Source of the DNA: Kalymmatonema hyalinum WJT4-NPBG1
Lineage (GTDB): Bacteria; Cyanobacteriota; Cyanobacteriia; Cyanobacteriales; Nostocaceae
Length of the DNA stretch: 57,337 bases
Reading direction: 5' to 3'
Assembly (NCBI GenBank): GCA_019359075.1
Contig: JAHHIB010000056.1
Coordinates: forward strand, 1 to 57,337
This document shows, one piece after another, positions 17,455 through 27,212 of the stretch (position 1 is its first letter; the number at the start of each line of letters is the position of its first letter). The translations under genes were made by a program, and so were the position numbers. The notes beneath the pieces were generated by a model. The model did no database searches, was not told the origin of the DNA, and was given only the letters and a program-made list of their open reading frames with translations.

Positions 17455-18753
17455 ATGAGTAGATTAGTAGTTTTAAGTTTGGGTCACGGAGATTTATACG
17501 CAGGTTTTCCCTTTGTAACAGTACATATCGGAGAATCAGACAACTGCTATCAAATGAAATTTACTGCAAGTTTACCAGCGGCACCAGAAATTGCCGAATC
17601 TTACCGCAAGCTGCAGTCAATATATTCAGTATATTATCATCGTTTAACTCGGTTTATTGACACTTCAAAAAATGAAGATGAAGATGATGATATTCTTGAA
17701 ATTGAAGAAGCTGGTATCACAAATGTTTCCGAGGTAGATATTAACGATTTCTGTCAGCGATTATCTCTTCAAATAAATGCATGGCTAAATTCAACAGAGT
17801 TTCACAAAATTTTACATCAATTAGATATACATTTGAAACCATCAGAAGAAATTCGTTTCATTATTGAAACCAATGATGATCTACTGCGGCGACTCCCCTG
17901 GCATTTGTGGAGTTTATTTGAGAACTATCCTATGGCAGAAGTTGCCTTTAGTGCTTTAGAGTATCAAAAAGTATATAAATTAACTAGAAATAATCAAAAA
18001 TCTAAAATCAGAATTTTAGCGATATTTGGTGATAGTCAAGGGATTGATATCAGCCAAGATATGGCTTTTTTAGAAAAATTATCAATTTGTTGTGCAGAAA
18101 TTAAATTTTTAGTAGAGCCAAAGCTTAACAAGTTTCATGAGCAGCTTTGGCAAGAAGATTGGGATATTCTCTTTTTTGCAGGTCATAGTTGTAGTAAAGA
18201 AAAAGGTTATCTTCAACTTAATCAACAAGACACAATTAGCCTTGACCAATTAAAATATGCTCTCAAGAATGCTATAAGTCGTGGATTACGCTTGGCAATT
18301 TTCAACTCTTGCGATGGTTTGGGATTGGCGCAGCAGCTACAGGATTTACAAATTCCCCAAGTTATTGTCATGCGAGAGCCTGTACCAGATGTAGTCGCGC
18401 AAGAATTTTTAAAGTCTTTTCTAGCAGAGTTTTCCCGTGGACAGTCCTCATATACTGCAATGCGTTCTGCACGAAAAAGACTGCAACAACTTGAGGGAGA
18501 ATACCCTTGTGCCACTTGGTTACCAGTTATTTGCACTAATCCTGCTGAACCGCCGATGGTTTGGCAAGTAGAACATACTGAAAGTGTAGACATAAGCGAC
18601 GTAGTAGCAACTTCTTCTAGTAGAGAAAAGTCTACCACTCGCCCGTTTGGAAGGCTCATACATTTCATGACAAATGCTATAGGCAATCCGAAGGTTCAAA
18701 AGTTTACCCAGATGAAGTTTCATAAGAACAGGTTCTTTGCTGCTAGAGTTTAG
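17455..18753 (+). CDS. CHAT-domain caspase-like protein
   Basis: The 432-residue protein has an N-terminal region of about 160 residues (VLSLGHGDLYAGFPFVTV at the start) and a CHAT protease-like domain at about 180-365. The expected catalytic pair is visible: His244 in FFAGHSC and Cys286 in IFNSCDGLG. The signature PQVIVMREPVPD and CATWLPVICTNPAEPP close the domain. In my recollection of close cyanobacterial relatives the next module is a membrane CHASE2 domain. Here about 60 unrelated basic residues follow and the protein ends, so it appears truncated to a soluble form. ATG at 17455. CHAT proteins act in bacterial signalling, and some are proteases in defence systems; no partner target gene is adjacent. 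Confidence 0.85.
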   Translation: MSRLVVLSLGHGDLYAGFPFVTVHIGESDNCYQMKFTASLPAAPEIAESYRKLQSIYSVYYHRLTRFIDTSKNEDEDDDILEIEEAGITNVSEVDINDFCQRLSLQINAWLNSTEFHKILHQLDIHLKPSEEIRFIIETNDDLLRRLPWHLWSLFENYPMAEVAFSALEYQKVYKLTRNNQKSKIRILAIFGDSQGIDISQDMAFLEKLSICCAEIKFLVEPKLNKFHEQLWQEDWDILFFAGHSCSKEKGYLQLNQQDTISLDQLKYALKNAISRGLRLAIFNSCDGLGLAQQLQDLQIPQVIVMREPVPDVVAQEFLKSFLAEFSRGQSSYTAMRSARKRLQQLEGEYPCATWLPVICTNPAEPPMVWQVEHTESVDISDVVATSSSREKSTTRPFGRLIHFMTNAIGNPKVQKFTQMKFHKNRFFAARV

Positions 18754-19135
18754 ATGAGTTAGGCGTGCAAAACTCGCTCAAGGTTAGTTTATATATTAAA
18801 TTTAAAATATTAGTAAGAATCAAAAATCATTAAAAAAAATAATTGAAAAGTAAATGACTTATGAATGAAGTTAGATAAATTAAAAATAAAAATATTTTCT
18901 TTTCGCATTTTGCATTTTGAATTGTAACGAATTCATGTCATCTCACTTAATTTTTGATACAAATTCACCCCACCAGTCTTAACCTCCCCAAGGCATCGGG
19001 CAGGTTAGGAACGGTTATATGTTTCAAGCAAAAAGTGAATTGGTATAACGGTCAGCCGAGCAAGTGTCACAAATGATGCAAAACTAATTTTTATCAAGAG
19101 GATTATTTAACTATCGCGCTCTGTGCGTGGGGCTT
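18754..19135. other. AT-rich intergenic region
   Basis: About 380 bp of low-complexity AT-rich DNA (including ttcgcattttgcattttgaattg) with no gene. The right part should contain the promoter of the DUF2157-like gene. Confidence 0.35.
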
Positions 19136-22100
19136 ATGTCATTGAACTTTGATCCTCCACTCAAAATTGAACTGAGACTTCCATCTACCCATCCTGAGTT
19201 ATTGCATGGGCTCGATCTATGGTTGCGCTTGGGTTTGATATCGGATGCCCAAGTTAAGCAGATTTGTCAAGAGTTTCTGGTTTGTCGTGTGGAGTTGCAA
19301 CCTCAGGCTATACCTGAACCACAAGAGACGTTCGCCAATGTAGAACTCTCGGATGCAACGTCTTTACATCAGGACGATGCATCACTAACAGCCAAGAAAC
19401 CCAATATCCTATCTAGGATGTTGCAGTCGCTGGGCGAAGAATTAAGCGTCCGCTGGCTGCTGTTTTTAGGAATGTTCTTAGTGGTGGTGTCCTCTGGGGT
19501 ACTTGCTGCTAGTCAGTGGGAAAAGTTTCCGCCTTCTGGACAATATGGAGTTTTGCTTGCCTATACCCTAAGTTTTTGGGGGATAAGTTTTTGGGCTGGC
19601 AGACAGCCTAATTTAAGCTTAACAACTCGGGCATTGCTCATTGTCACACTGTTGTTAGTGCCAGTAAACTTTTGGGCAATGGACAGCTTCAGTCTCTGGC
19701 AAAATCCTTTGGGCTGGATAGTGGTTGCAATAGCCTCTATTACCCTCACAGCTATTACTGTTTTACTGGGCGACAATCGGCTGTTTGCTATCAATAAGCA
19801 AGCTAGGAGATTACCTCTACTCAATATTTTAGGACTGTCGTACTTACACTGGGGCTGGCAAATCCCAGGATTTCCCTTGATTGCTGTTTATCTGGCAACG
19901 GTAGGAACAACGATTACTACCATTTATCACACTCGTACCCAGCAAAGGCAAATTGCACCAGTTGGGGAGAGGCAAACTGACTTGGGTATCAGTCTGCCTT
20001 CGGTTGTGATTATTTATGCTTTATTGGTACTGCTGGTACGAGCACTTTTTATTGTTCGCGTAGATGTCCAAGAACTGGGGTTAGCAATTGGCATTTGCGG
20101 TTGGCTGGTGGCTTGGTTGGCGCAGAACCTCACCCCCAGCCCCTCTGGGCAAGCAGAGAGGGGAGCAGTCAACGGCGAAGTGAGGTCAAATAATGCTACT
20201 TCTCCATCTCCCCCCACTCCCCCGACTCTTCCTTGGCAACTCCTTGGCGGTATCTTGTTGTTCCTTGGTTGGCTGGTGTCGGTTAGCGCACCCTTTCCTT
20301 GGCAAGCAACAGCTGTCAGTGGGTTGGGTTTGTGGTTTTTGGGGCGTCGCTTGCAGTTGCGTGGTACACCAATGGATGTGGCGGCAATTTTCGTCATCGG
20401 GTTGGAGACGATTTGGCTGGGTTGGCTGTTAGTGCCTTCTCAATTGCAGCAATGGGCGATCGCCACTGGGACTCAACTGACTTATTCTCAAAATGCACCT
20501 TGGGCATTACTGAGTGTGGCGTTATTTCCCTACGTCGTTTTCATGCTGGTGTTGAGGGATAGGCTTTACCGGGCTGACAAGGTGGAATTGGCTAATTTTG
20601 CGGAAACATTAACGCTGGTGTTTGCAATTTCGCTGACTGGGGTGAGTTTGATAAATCCCACGTTACGTTCCTTGAATTTACTCTTGTCCACAATCACTCT
20701 TTGGATTGTTAGCCAGCGACGGTTTCCCACCAGAATAAGCCTGGTGTACATGACTCAGATTGCTGGAGTGCTGACGCTTTGCTCAATCATTGACCGCTTC
20801 CTTCCCAATCTTAATACACAAGTCTGGGCAAGTATTGTGTTAGCCGTGGCGGTTGCAGAGTGGTTATTTAGTTGTGTAGGCAACGGAGTCTGGCAACGCA
20901 GTGCATGGCACATGGGTTTGGGACTGGCGGTACTTAGCTACGCTCTATTATGGAAGAATGCTGAATCAGCGTCGTTTGGTTCTGGTAATGGCAGTGAGAA
21001 TTGGGGTTTAATTTGGTTAATAGTCCCGATGACTCTCACAGGTATTGCCATTTTGGGATGGAAAAATCCAGCTAGCGCAATAGCACCTCCCACTCTCAAC
21101 GGTTGGTTGAGTGTCACCGCCTTAGGACTTGCTCAGTCACTAACTTTACCTCTATCTGGAGGTAGATTAATAAGTTTGGCTGTCGCTAGCGCTTTGATGT
21201 TGCTCAATACGCAGTATTTGCAACACAAGCTATCTGCGTTAATTACTGTAGGTTTTGGGCTGAGTTTCATCGCTGCCCTGTTATGGGAAGGTGTGCCTGG
21301 TTTAGCGCGATTGTCAGTACAGGGGTGGTTTGTAGCGGGAGCAGCCTGCACTGTGAGCTTATGGCTAGTTCGTAGTTTGTTCAGCAGGAGAGAGAACGAG
21401 TTAGTAGCGATTTATGCCGAAGCAAGCGATAAGTGGGCGATCGCACTATGCAGTGTTGAGTTATTGCTGCTGAGTCTTCACTCCCTGTTTGTTTACCAAG
21501 GGCTTGCTCAATCTGGATTTTTGTACTTAACTTCCTCGGCAATAATTTTAGGGGCAATTGTTTACCGCAGTTGGCAGCAACCCACCAATTGGGGCTTTTA
21601 TGGTATTGGATGGTGTCTGGAATTATTGATTGCCGAAGTCCTGGGTTTTGGCGAACGTTCTATCATCAAGATTGCAATTGCCAACATCGCTTTAGGGTTG
21701 ATAACTCAGCTTTTAGGGGAGTGGTGGCGAAGAAAACACCGGCTCGAACAACTTCCCAACCGCTGGCACATTCTGCCCCTCGTGTATGGTGTCTTTGGTG
21801 CCGTGCTGCGATCTTCAAGCTTTGCCAATTGGACAGGCTTATCAACCCTTGCGATCGCTTTAATTGCTATTGGAGTAGGGCGACGTCGTCAAGAATTCAA
21901 ACCCCTAGTTTATCTGGGACTCGTTGGGGTATCAATTTCGGTATATGAGCTTTTATTATACCAACTCTTGCAAGTACCAGGAGGAGCATTCGGCGATGGC
22001 TTAATTGCCATGTCTGTTGTTGGCACTGGCATTATGTATGCATATCGCGTTCTCTCGCCTTGGCTTGTAGACTACTTACGTCTAACCACTGAAGAACTGA

Positions 22101-23101
22101 AAGTCGTTGCTCATGTTCACTGGGCTGTCAGTAGCTGTCTATTACTTTGTGCCACCTTCACCCCGATTGCAATCAACCGCCTTGTAGGTTTGGGAGTAGG
22201 GGTGTTTTTGATTCGCTATGCCATTTTTCAAGGACGATCCCCCCTTAGTCCCCCCTTAATAAGGGGGGTTGGGGGGATCACAAAAGCAGAAACGTGGGTT
22301 TACCTCGGCTTGTTAGAAATAGCTGGGCTAAGAATTTACTGGATACATACAGCAGTAGGACGCTTGTTTGCTGGACCTTTGCTTCCTTGGAGAGCGCCTA
22401 TTGCCTCCGTAGTTGCCTACTTTCTGTATATTTTACCTTGGGAGCGTTGGGGCTGGTCTAAAAGACCTTGGCAAAATGCTGCATATATTTTGCCATTAAT
22501 ATATTTATGGGAAAGTCGAGCAGAAATTTATCCAGTCGGGTTAGTGATTACAGCTGGATTTTATGCCTTTGTTGCCAAGTTTTCAGAAAAATTCCGTTTT
22601 ACCTATGTCAGTGTGATCCTGATTGATTGGGCGCTGTTTCGTTGGTTTTCTGGCTTACATCTGACTGATGCTTTGTGGTATGTCACACTAATTGGTTTAT
22701 CACTGCTGTATGTTGCCCAATGTGACCCTGGGTTGAGACTACCAGAAATGAAAGCAAGTCGCCACTGGTTGCGGCTCCTAGGCAGCGGTTTGATTTGTGG
22801 ATGGGCTATTGTGTTTCATCAAGACACAGCATTTGTACCAGGAATTTTCAGTCTGATCGCCATTTTTGCAGGATTAGCTTTGCGAGTGCGGGCTTTTCTC
22901 TATGTTGGTGTAGGCACCTTTTTTATCACGAGTTTCTATCAACTGGTGATTTTCAGCTTGCGTTATCCATTTTTCAAATGGGTTGTTGGCTTGCTTGTTG
23001 GTATCGTACTGATATCTATTGCTGCGAACTTTGAAACTCGTCGCGAACAGCTCAATTCTTTACTTCGCAATACAACTGAAGAATTGCAGGAATGGCATTG
23101 A
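19136..23101 (+). CDS. Giant DUF2157-like multi-spanning membrane protein
   Basis: The 1321-residue protein has a short N-terminal cytosolic domain (about 1-100, containing LWLRLGLISDAQVKQICQEF) and then more than thirty hydrophobic helices to the C-terminus. The N-terminal segment plus long helix array is the layout of cyanobacterial DUF2157-type proteins. The function is unknown and the location is a membrane. ATG 19136 is chosen over GTG 19127 because neither has a strong ribosome binding site and family starts begin near MSLNF. Two loops look repeat-derived: NLTPSPSGQAERGAV around 20130-20230 and RSPLSPPLIRGVGG at 22236-22279, each an in-frame insertion. A hairpin at 23106-23128 ends the gene. 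Confidence 0.8.
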   Translation: MSLNFDPPLKIELRLPSTHPELLHGLDLWLRLGLISDAQVKQICQEFLVCRVELQPQAIPEPQETFANVELSDATSLHQDDASLTAKKPNILSRMLQSLGEELSVRWLLFLGMFLVVVSSGVLAASQWEKFPPSGQYGVLLAYTLSFWGISFWAGRQPNLSLTTRALLIVTLLLVPVNFWAMDSFSLWQNPLGWIVVAIASITLTAITVLLGDNRLFAINKQARRLPLLNILGLSYLHWGWQIPGFPLIAVYLATVGTTITTIYHTRTQQRQIAPVGERQTDLGISLPSVVIIYALLVLLVRALFIVRVDVQELGLAIGICGWLVAWLAQNLTPSPSGQAERGAVNGEVRSNNATSPSPPTPPTLPWQLLGGILLFLGWLVSVSAPFPWQATAVSGLGLWFLGRRLQLRGTPMDVAAIFVIGLETIWLGWLLVPSQLQQWAIATGTQLTYSQNAPWALLSVALFPYVVFMLVLRDRLYRADKVELANFAETLTLVFAISLTGVSLINPTLRSLNLLLSTITLWIVSQRRFPTRISLVYMTQIAGVLTLCSIIDRFLPNLNTQVWASIVLAVAVAEWLFSCVGNGVWQRSAWHMGLGLAVLSYALLWKNAESASFGSGNGSENWGLIWLIVPMTLTGIAILGWKNPASAIAPPTLNGWLSVTALGLAQSLTLPLSGGRLISLAVASALMLLNTQYLQHKLSALITVGFGLSFIAALLWEGVPGLARLSVQGWFVAGAACTVSLWLVRSLFSRRENELVAIYAEASDKWAIALCSVELLLLSLHSLFVYQGLAQSGFLYLTSSAIILGAIVYRSWQQPTNWGFYGIGWCLELLIAEVLGFGERSIIKIAIANIALGLITQLLGEWWRRKHRLEQLPNRWHILPLVYGVFGAVLRSSSFANWTGLSTLAIALIAIGVGRRRQEFKPLVYLGLVGVSISVYELLLYQLLQVPGGAFGDGLIAMSVVGTGIMYAYRVLSPWLVDYLRLTTEELKVVAHVHWAVSSCLLLCATFTPIAINRLVGLGVGVFLIRYAIFQGRSPLSPPLIRGVGGITKAETWVYLGLLEIAGLRIYWIHTAVGRLFAGPLLPWRAPIASVVAYFLYILPWERWGWSKRPWQNAAYILPLIYLWESRAEIYPVGLVITAGFYAFVAKFSEKFRFTYVSVILIDWALFRWFSGLHLTDALWYVTLIGLSLLYVAQCDPGLRLPEMKASRHWLRLLGSGLICGWAIVFHQDTAFVPGIFSLIAIFAGLALRVRAFLYVGVGTFFITSFYQLVIFSLRYPFFKWVVGLLVGIVLISIAANFETRREQLNSLLRNTTEELQEWH
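20127..20232 (+). repeat. In-frame repeat-derived loop in the DUF2157 gene
   Basis: Within the membrane protein the DNA cctcacccccagcccctctg and the following purine-rich part read as NLTPSPSGQAERGAV, then SPSPPTPPTLP. This proline/serine-rich loop sits between helices, and its DNA is typical of intergenic cyanobacterial repeats. Confidence 0.5.
22236..22279. repeat. Palindromic repeat inside the DUF2157 gene
   Basis: GATCCCCCC (22236-22244) pairs with GGGGGGATC (22271-22279), and the interior CCCCCCTTA pairs with TAAGGGGGG. The 44-bp palindrome is translated in frame as RSPLSPPLIRGVGG between two helices. Confidence 0.75.
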
Positions 23102-23105
23102 CTTC

Positions 23106-23128
23106 TCCCCCGCATGAATGACGGGGGA
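23106..23128 (+). terminator. Hairpin after the DUF2157-like gene
   Basis: TCCCCCG (23106-23112) and CGGGGGA (23122-23128) form a 7-bp stem six bases after the stop codon at 23099-23101, followed by TTCT. The sequence also resembles the hairpin that follows many cyanobacterial tnpB genes, so it may be an insertion-element end. Confidence 0.45.
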
Positions 23129-23362
23129 TTCTAAAAGGTTGTTACGCGACGGGCACCTATTCGCTCTTTGTGTATTCTACCCGTTTGCAAACCGCTATAA
23201 GTCCGTAAAAGCAGACCTTGTCCTGATGTAAAATTAAAGATAGTTATCATGTAATGAGCAAAACAAGACAAGGGGACTTGCACAATCATCGGAATTGATG
23301 AAAAATTGTACGGCGAGTAGCCATTGGGCATTCTCGCTTGCAAGAAACCCAAGAGGATATCA

Positions 23363-24631
23363 GTGAAAGTTTTAGTTGTCGGTAATGGAGGGCGAGAACA
23401 CGCCCTAGCCTGGAAATTGTTGCAATCAAAGCAAATTGAGCAAGTTGTCTGTGCGCCGGGGAATGGAGGGACGGCAGGTATAAAAGGCTGCCAAAACTTA
23501 CCCTTAGCAGTAGATGATTTTGAGGGGATCAGCCAATTTGCTCTTGATGAGGGCATTTCTCTTATATTGGTGGGACCAGAAGTGCCCTTGGCAAAAGGCA
23601 TAACAGACTATCTCAACTCAAAAGGTTTGAAGGTTTTTGGTCCAACGAGAGCAGGCGCACAGATTGAGGCTAGTAAAGCTTGGGCAAAAGCCTTGATGCA
23701 GGAAGCAGGAATTCCGACGGCACAAGCTGCGGTATTTACGGAGGCAGCAGCGGCAAAATCCTATGTGAAAGCACAAGGGGCACCGATTGTTGTCAAAGCT
23801 GATGGTTTGGCAGCTGGTAAAGGTGTCATAGTTGCTGAAACGGTGGAACAAGCACAGGCGGCGATTGATGCGATGTTCGGCGGGGAATTTGGCAGTGCTG
23901 GGAAATTTGTTGTTATTGAAGAATATTTGACTGGGGAAGAAGTTTCGGTTTTAGCGCTGACAGATGGGTTAACAATTCGCCCGTTGCAGCCAGCTCAAGA
24001 CCATAAGCGGATTGGTGAGGGTGATACGGGGGAAAATACTGGTGGAATGGGAGCTTATGCCCCAGCGCCCATTGCGACGCCAGAGGTGATGGCAAGAATT
24101 CAAAAGGAAGTCTTGGAAAAAGCGATCGCCGCACTCAAAGCAAAAGGCATTGACTACCGAGGTGTGCTTTATGCTGGGTTGATGATGAGTCCTCAAGGTG
24201 ATTTTAAGGTTTTGGAATTTAACTGTCGCTTTGGCGATCCAGAAACACAAGTGGTGCTACCACTGTTGGAAACACCTTTAGAAGAGTTAATCTTAGCTTG
24301 TGTTGAGCAGCGTTTGGCCCAAATGCCACCCATTGCTTGGAAACAGGGGGCTGCTGTCACGGTGGTTGCTGCTTCTGGTGGTTATCCTGGAGCATACGAA
24401 AAAGGAAAAGTCGTTACTGGCATTGAGCAGGCAGAGGCACTAGGAACAACTGTATTTCACGCTGGGACATTGAACCAAGAACAACTGCTCACAGATGGCG
24501 GTCGCGTGTTAAATGTTACCGCTGTGGGAGAAACTTTCGACCAAGCGCTTGCCCAAGCGTACGCTGGGATACAGTGTATTCACTTTGAAGGGATGTATTA
24601 TCGCCGAGATATCGGTCATCGAGTCAGGTAA
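23363..24631 (+). CDS. purD: Phosphoribosylamine-glycine ligase
   Basis: The 422-residue ATP-grasp enzyme catalyses the second step of purine synthesis (phosphoribosylamine + glycine + ATP to GAR). The N-terminal VLVVGNGGREHALAWKL, VGPEVPLAKGI, ATP-grasp parts VVKADGLAAGKGV and EEYLTGEEVSVLAL, GGMGAYAPAP, LEFNCRFGDPETQVVLPLL and the C-terminal VVAASGGYPG are all present. The start is a GTG at 23363, preceded by AGAGGATATCA; the upstream in-frame extension has no similarity to PurD. It is followed 273 bp later by nblS, an arrangement I recall from several cyanobacteria. Confidence 0.95.
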   Translation: MKVLVVGNGGREHALAWKLLQSKQIEQVVCAPGNGGTAGIKGCQNLPLAVDDFEGISQFALDEGISLILVGPEVPLAKGITDYLNSKGLKVFGPTRAGAQIEASKAWAKALMQEAGIPTAQAAVFTEAAAAKSYVKAQGAPIVVKADGLAAGKGVIVAETVEQAQAAIDAMFGGEFGSAGKFVVIEEYLTGEEVSVLALTDGLTIRPLQPAQDHKRIGEGDTGENTGGMGAYAPAPIATPEVMARIQKEVLEKAIAALKAKGIDYRGVLYAGLMMSPQGDFKVLEFNCRFGDPETQVVLPLLETPLEELILACVEQRLAQMPPIAWKQGAAVTVVAASGGYPGAYEKGKVVTGIEQAEALGTTVFHAGTLNQEQLLTDGGRVLNVTAVGETFDQALAQAYAGIQCIHFEGMYYRRDIGHRVR

Positions 24632-24904
24632 GAAGAGGAGTGAGGCAGGGAGTGAGGGAGGGAAGTTTCCCTGGCTGTGTCCCTCTTTGGGTCTCTCGCT
24701 CCTGTTTCTCCTTACTTGTTTGTCAAATAAGCTGTTAATTTTTAGTTGTTGGGGTATATGTTTGGCTCCTTGATAGGGATCAATGCACAACTATCTTCGC
24801 CCTAACAAGTCAAACCCTGAGCAAACCCTAACAGGTATTAGGTAAAGTATATATTTCCCTACTGCCTTGATTGTCAGCACCATAATAACTTTTAACCTTT
24901 TAAG

Positions 24905-26830
24905 ATGATAGCTCTTTTAAAAACAATCAGAGAAGCAATTGTCAATTGGTGGTCGGAGTTCACTCTCCAGACCAAACTTTTAGCAGCCGCCACTTTGGTG
25001 GTTTCTCTGGTGATGAGTGGTTTGACCTTCTGGGCTGTGAATACAATTCAGCAGGATGCACGTCTGAATGATACTCGCTTTGGTCGTGACCTTGGGCTGT
25101 TGCTTGCGGCTAACGTTGCTCCGCTGATTGCTGACCATAATCTCACCGAGGTAGCACAATTTTCCCAACGCTTCTACAGCAGCACGTCGAGCGTGCGTTA
25201 TATGCTTTATGCTGATGAAACGGGGAAAATCTATTTCGGTCTTCCCTTTTGGGAACCGGAAGTAGAAACCTCGCTTGCGATTGAACGGCGGATAGAATTG
25301 CCAGAGGATTATGCTGCTGATGCACAAAAGCCGATGGTGCGACAACATCGATCGCCTGATGGGGAAGTCACCGATGTGTTTGTGCCAATAACTACAGATG
25401 GCAAATACTTGGGTGTGTTGGCAATTGGGATTAACCCTAACCCCGCCGCTGTGATCTCGACAAATTTCACCCGCGATGTCACCATTGCCGTTTTTATCTC
25501 AATTTGGGTGATGGTGATTTTGGGAGGGGTGATTAACGCTTTGACAATTACCAGGCCAATTAAAGAATTGCTGGTAGGGGTAAAACAAATTGCTGCGGGG
25601 AATTTCAAGCAGCAAATTGACTTACCACTAGGAGGCGAACTTGGGGAATTAATTCTCAATTTTAATGAGATGGCAGAGCGCTTGGAGCGCTATGAAGAAC
25701 AAAATATTGAGGAACTGACGGCGGAAAAAGCCAAACTAGAAACTCTAGTTTCCACAATAGCCGACGGAGCCGTCCTTATTGATAACAGTATGCAGGTGAT
25801 TTTAGTTAACCCCACAGCACAAAGAATTTTCGGCTGGGAAGGGGCTAAGGTTGTAGGCGAAAACGTTTTGCATCATTTGCCTTCAACGGTGGAAATGGAA
25901 ATCACCCGTCCTTTGTATGAAATGGCAGCAGGAGAATGCGAAAGCGCTGAATTCCGCATTCTCCTTAACCAACCTATTAAAAGAACTATCCGCATTCTTT
26001 TGACTACCGTTGTCAACCAAGTCAACCAACAACGCGAGAGTATCAAAGGTATTGCGATCACTGTACAAGATATCACGCGCGAGGTAGAGCTAAACGAGGC
26101 AAAAAACCAATTTATCAGCAACGTTTCCCACGAACTGCGAACCCCCTTATCTGCTATCAAATATGTGATTGAGACTTTGCACGACTACGGGGAAGAGTTA
26201 AGTACTGAAGAAAGGAAGGAGTTTTTGGTCACTGTCAATCATGAAACTGATAGATTGACACGCTTAGTGAATGATGTGTTGGATTTGTCAAAGTTGGAAT
26301 CTGGTCGCAGCTATAACTTCAATGGAGTGGATCTGGCGCAAGCGATCGAGCAGACAGTGCGTACTTACCAACTGAATGCTAGGGACAAAGCCATTAAACT
26401 CATTCAGGAAGTTGCTCCTAGCTTACCACTGGTTGTGGGTAATTACGATTTGTTGTTGCAAGTGTTGGCTAATTTGGTTGGTAATGCCCTCAAGTTCACT
26501 AATGCGGGTGGAAAAGTTGCCCTCCGCGCTTACCAAATCGTACCAAAGTCCAACTCTATCGACCATCAAATACCTCAGGTGCGAGTGGAAATTTCTGATA
26601 CTGGAATTGGCATTGCCCCAGAAGACCAAGAAGCCATTTTTGACCGCTTCTTCCGAGTAGAAAACAGAGTTCATACTCTAGAAGGCACTGGTTTAGGGCT
26701 ATCTATTGTCAGGAATATTATGGAAAAGCATCACAGTAAAATGCATCTGGTCAGTGAAGTTGGCATTGGCACGACTTTTTGGTTCGACTTAGTGGTATTT
26801 GATGAAGAAGCGTCTCATGTTAAGAAGTAA
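24905..26830 (+). CDS. nblS: Sensor histidine kinase NblS (Hik33/DspA type)
   Basis: The 641-residue membrane kinase governs high-light, nutrient and cold responses in cyanobacteria and phosphorylates RpaB-type regulators (established for the family). It has a first membrane helix at about 25-47, an extracytoplasmic sensor to about 190 (including GKIYFGLPFWEPE), a second helix at about 192-215, HAMP (ITRPIKELL...), PAS at about 285-395 (IADGAVLIDNSMQVI), HisKA with His409 in VSHELRTPLSAIK, and HATPase with N-box LVGNALKFT, G1 DTGIGIAPED and G2 GTGLGLSIVRNI. All catalytic motifs are intact. ATG at 24905. A 33-bp perfect palindrome 33 bp downstream should end transcription. Confidence 0.95.
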   Translation: MIALLKTIREAIVNWWSEFTLQTKLLAAATLVVSLVMSGLTFWAVNTIQQDARLNDTRFGRDLGLLLAANVAPLIADHNLTEVAQFSQRFYSSTSSVRYMLYADETGKIYFGLPFWEPEVETSLAIERRIELPEDYAADAQKPMVRQHRSPDGEVTDVFVPITTDGKYLGVLAIGINPNPAAVISTNFTRDVTIAVFISIWVMVILGGVINALTITRPIKELLVGVKQIAAGNFKQQIDLPLGGELGELILNFNEMAERLERYEEQNIEELTAEKAKLETLVSTIADGAVLIDNSMQVILVNPTAQRIFGWEGAKVVGENVLHHLPSTVEMEITRPLYEMAAGECESAEFRILLNQPIKRTIRILLTTVVNQVNQQRESIKGIAITVQDITREVELNEAKNQFISNVSHELRTPLSAIKYVIETLHDYGEELSTEERKEFLVTVNHETDRLTRLVNDVLDLSKLESGRSYNFNGVDLAQAIEQTVRTYQLNARDKAIKLIQEVAPSLPLVVGNYDLLLQVLANLVGNALKFTNAGGKVALRAYQIVPKSNSIDHQIPQVRVEISDTGIGIAPEDQEAIFDRFFRVENRVHTLEGTGLGLSIVRNIMEKHHSKMHLVSEVGIGTTFWFDLVVFDEEASHVKK

Positions 26831-26863
26831 CCACCTTTTGAAGGTAATATAGCAAGAAGAACA

Positions 26864-26896
26864 AGATTCCCGACTTCTTAAAGAAGTCGGGAATCT
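26864..26896. terminator. Palindrome copy 1 (AGATTCCCGACTTCTT family)
   Basis: AGATTCCCGACTTCTT (26864-26879) and its exact reverse complement (26881-26896) flank one base. It lies just after nblS and is one of three relatives in the window (36231-36264, 39186-39218). It probably acts as a terminator, but belongs to a dispersed repeat family. Confidence 0.75.
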
Positions 26897-27135
26897 GAGC
26901 TAATAATTATTTGGTCATTTCAACGAATCTTACTTGAAAGTTTGCAACTTTTTCTGCTTCTATCTTCATGCAATTTATCTGTTCAAATAGCTATTCAAGA
27001 TTTTCAGTATTTAATTTATTTTACAAAGAAAAGATTTAAAAGATTTAATAAAATATTTTTATTGTAACTCCATAATTAATATATTGCTTACTTGCCTATG
27101 TATTTAATCGTATAATAATATAAATTGAAAACAAA
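26897..27135. other. AT-rich spacer
   Basis: About 240 bp between the palindrome and the next terminator, very AT-rich. No gene was seen. Confidence 0.35.
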
Positions 27136-27158
27136 AGAGCCAGAACACTTCTGACTCT
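27136..27158 (-). terminator. Terminator for the secreted protein gene
   Basis: On the minus strand AGAGTCAGAA, a 3-nt loop and TTCTGGCTCT are followed by TTTGTTTTC, a good intrinsic terminator 54 bp past the stop of the gene ending at 27213. Confidence 0.65.
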
Positions 27159-27212
27159 TAGTTTTTATTCAAAATTCTGGCTGAATTGACCTATTCAATC
27201 TGCACTAGTAAC

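Noticed and set aside
23131-23601. Minus-strand frame across the 5' end of purD
   Set aside because: Most of it is antisense to well-conserved purD; the remaining part (ending GLQTGRIHKERIGARRVTTF) seems familiar as a repeat-coded tail, but I cannot support a gene.
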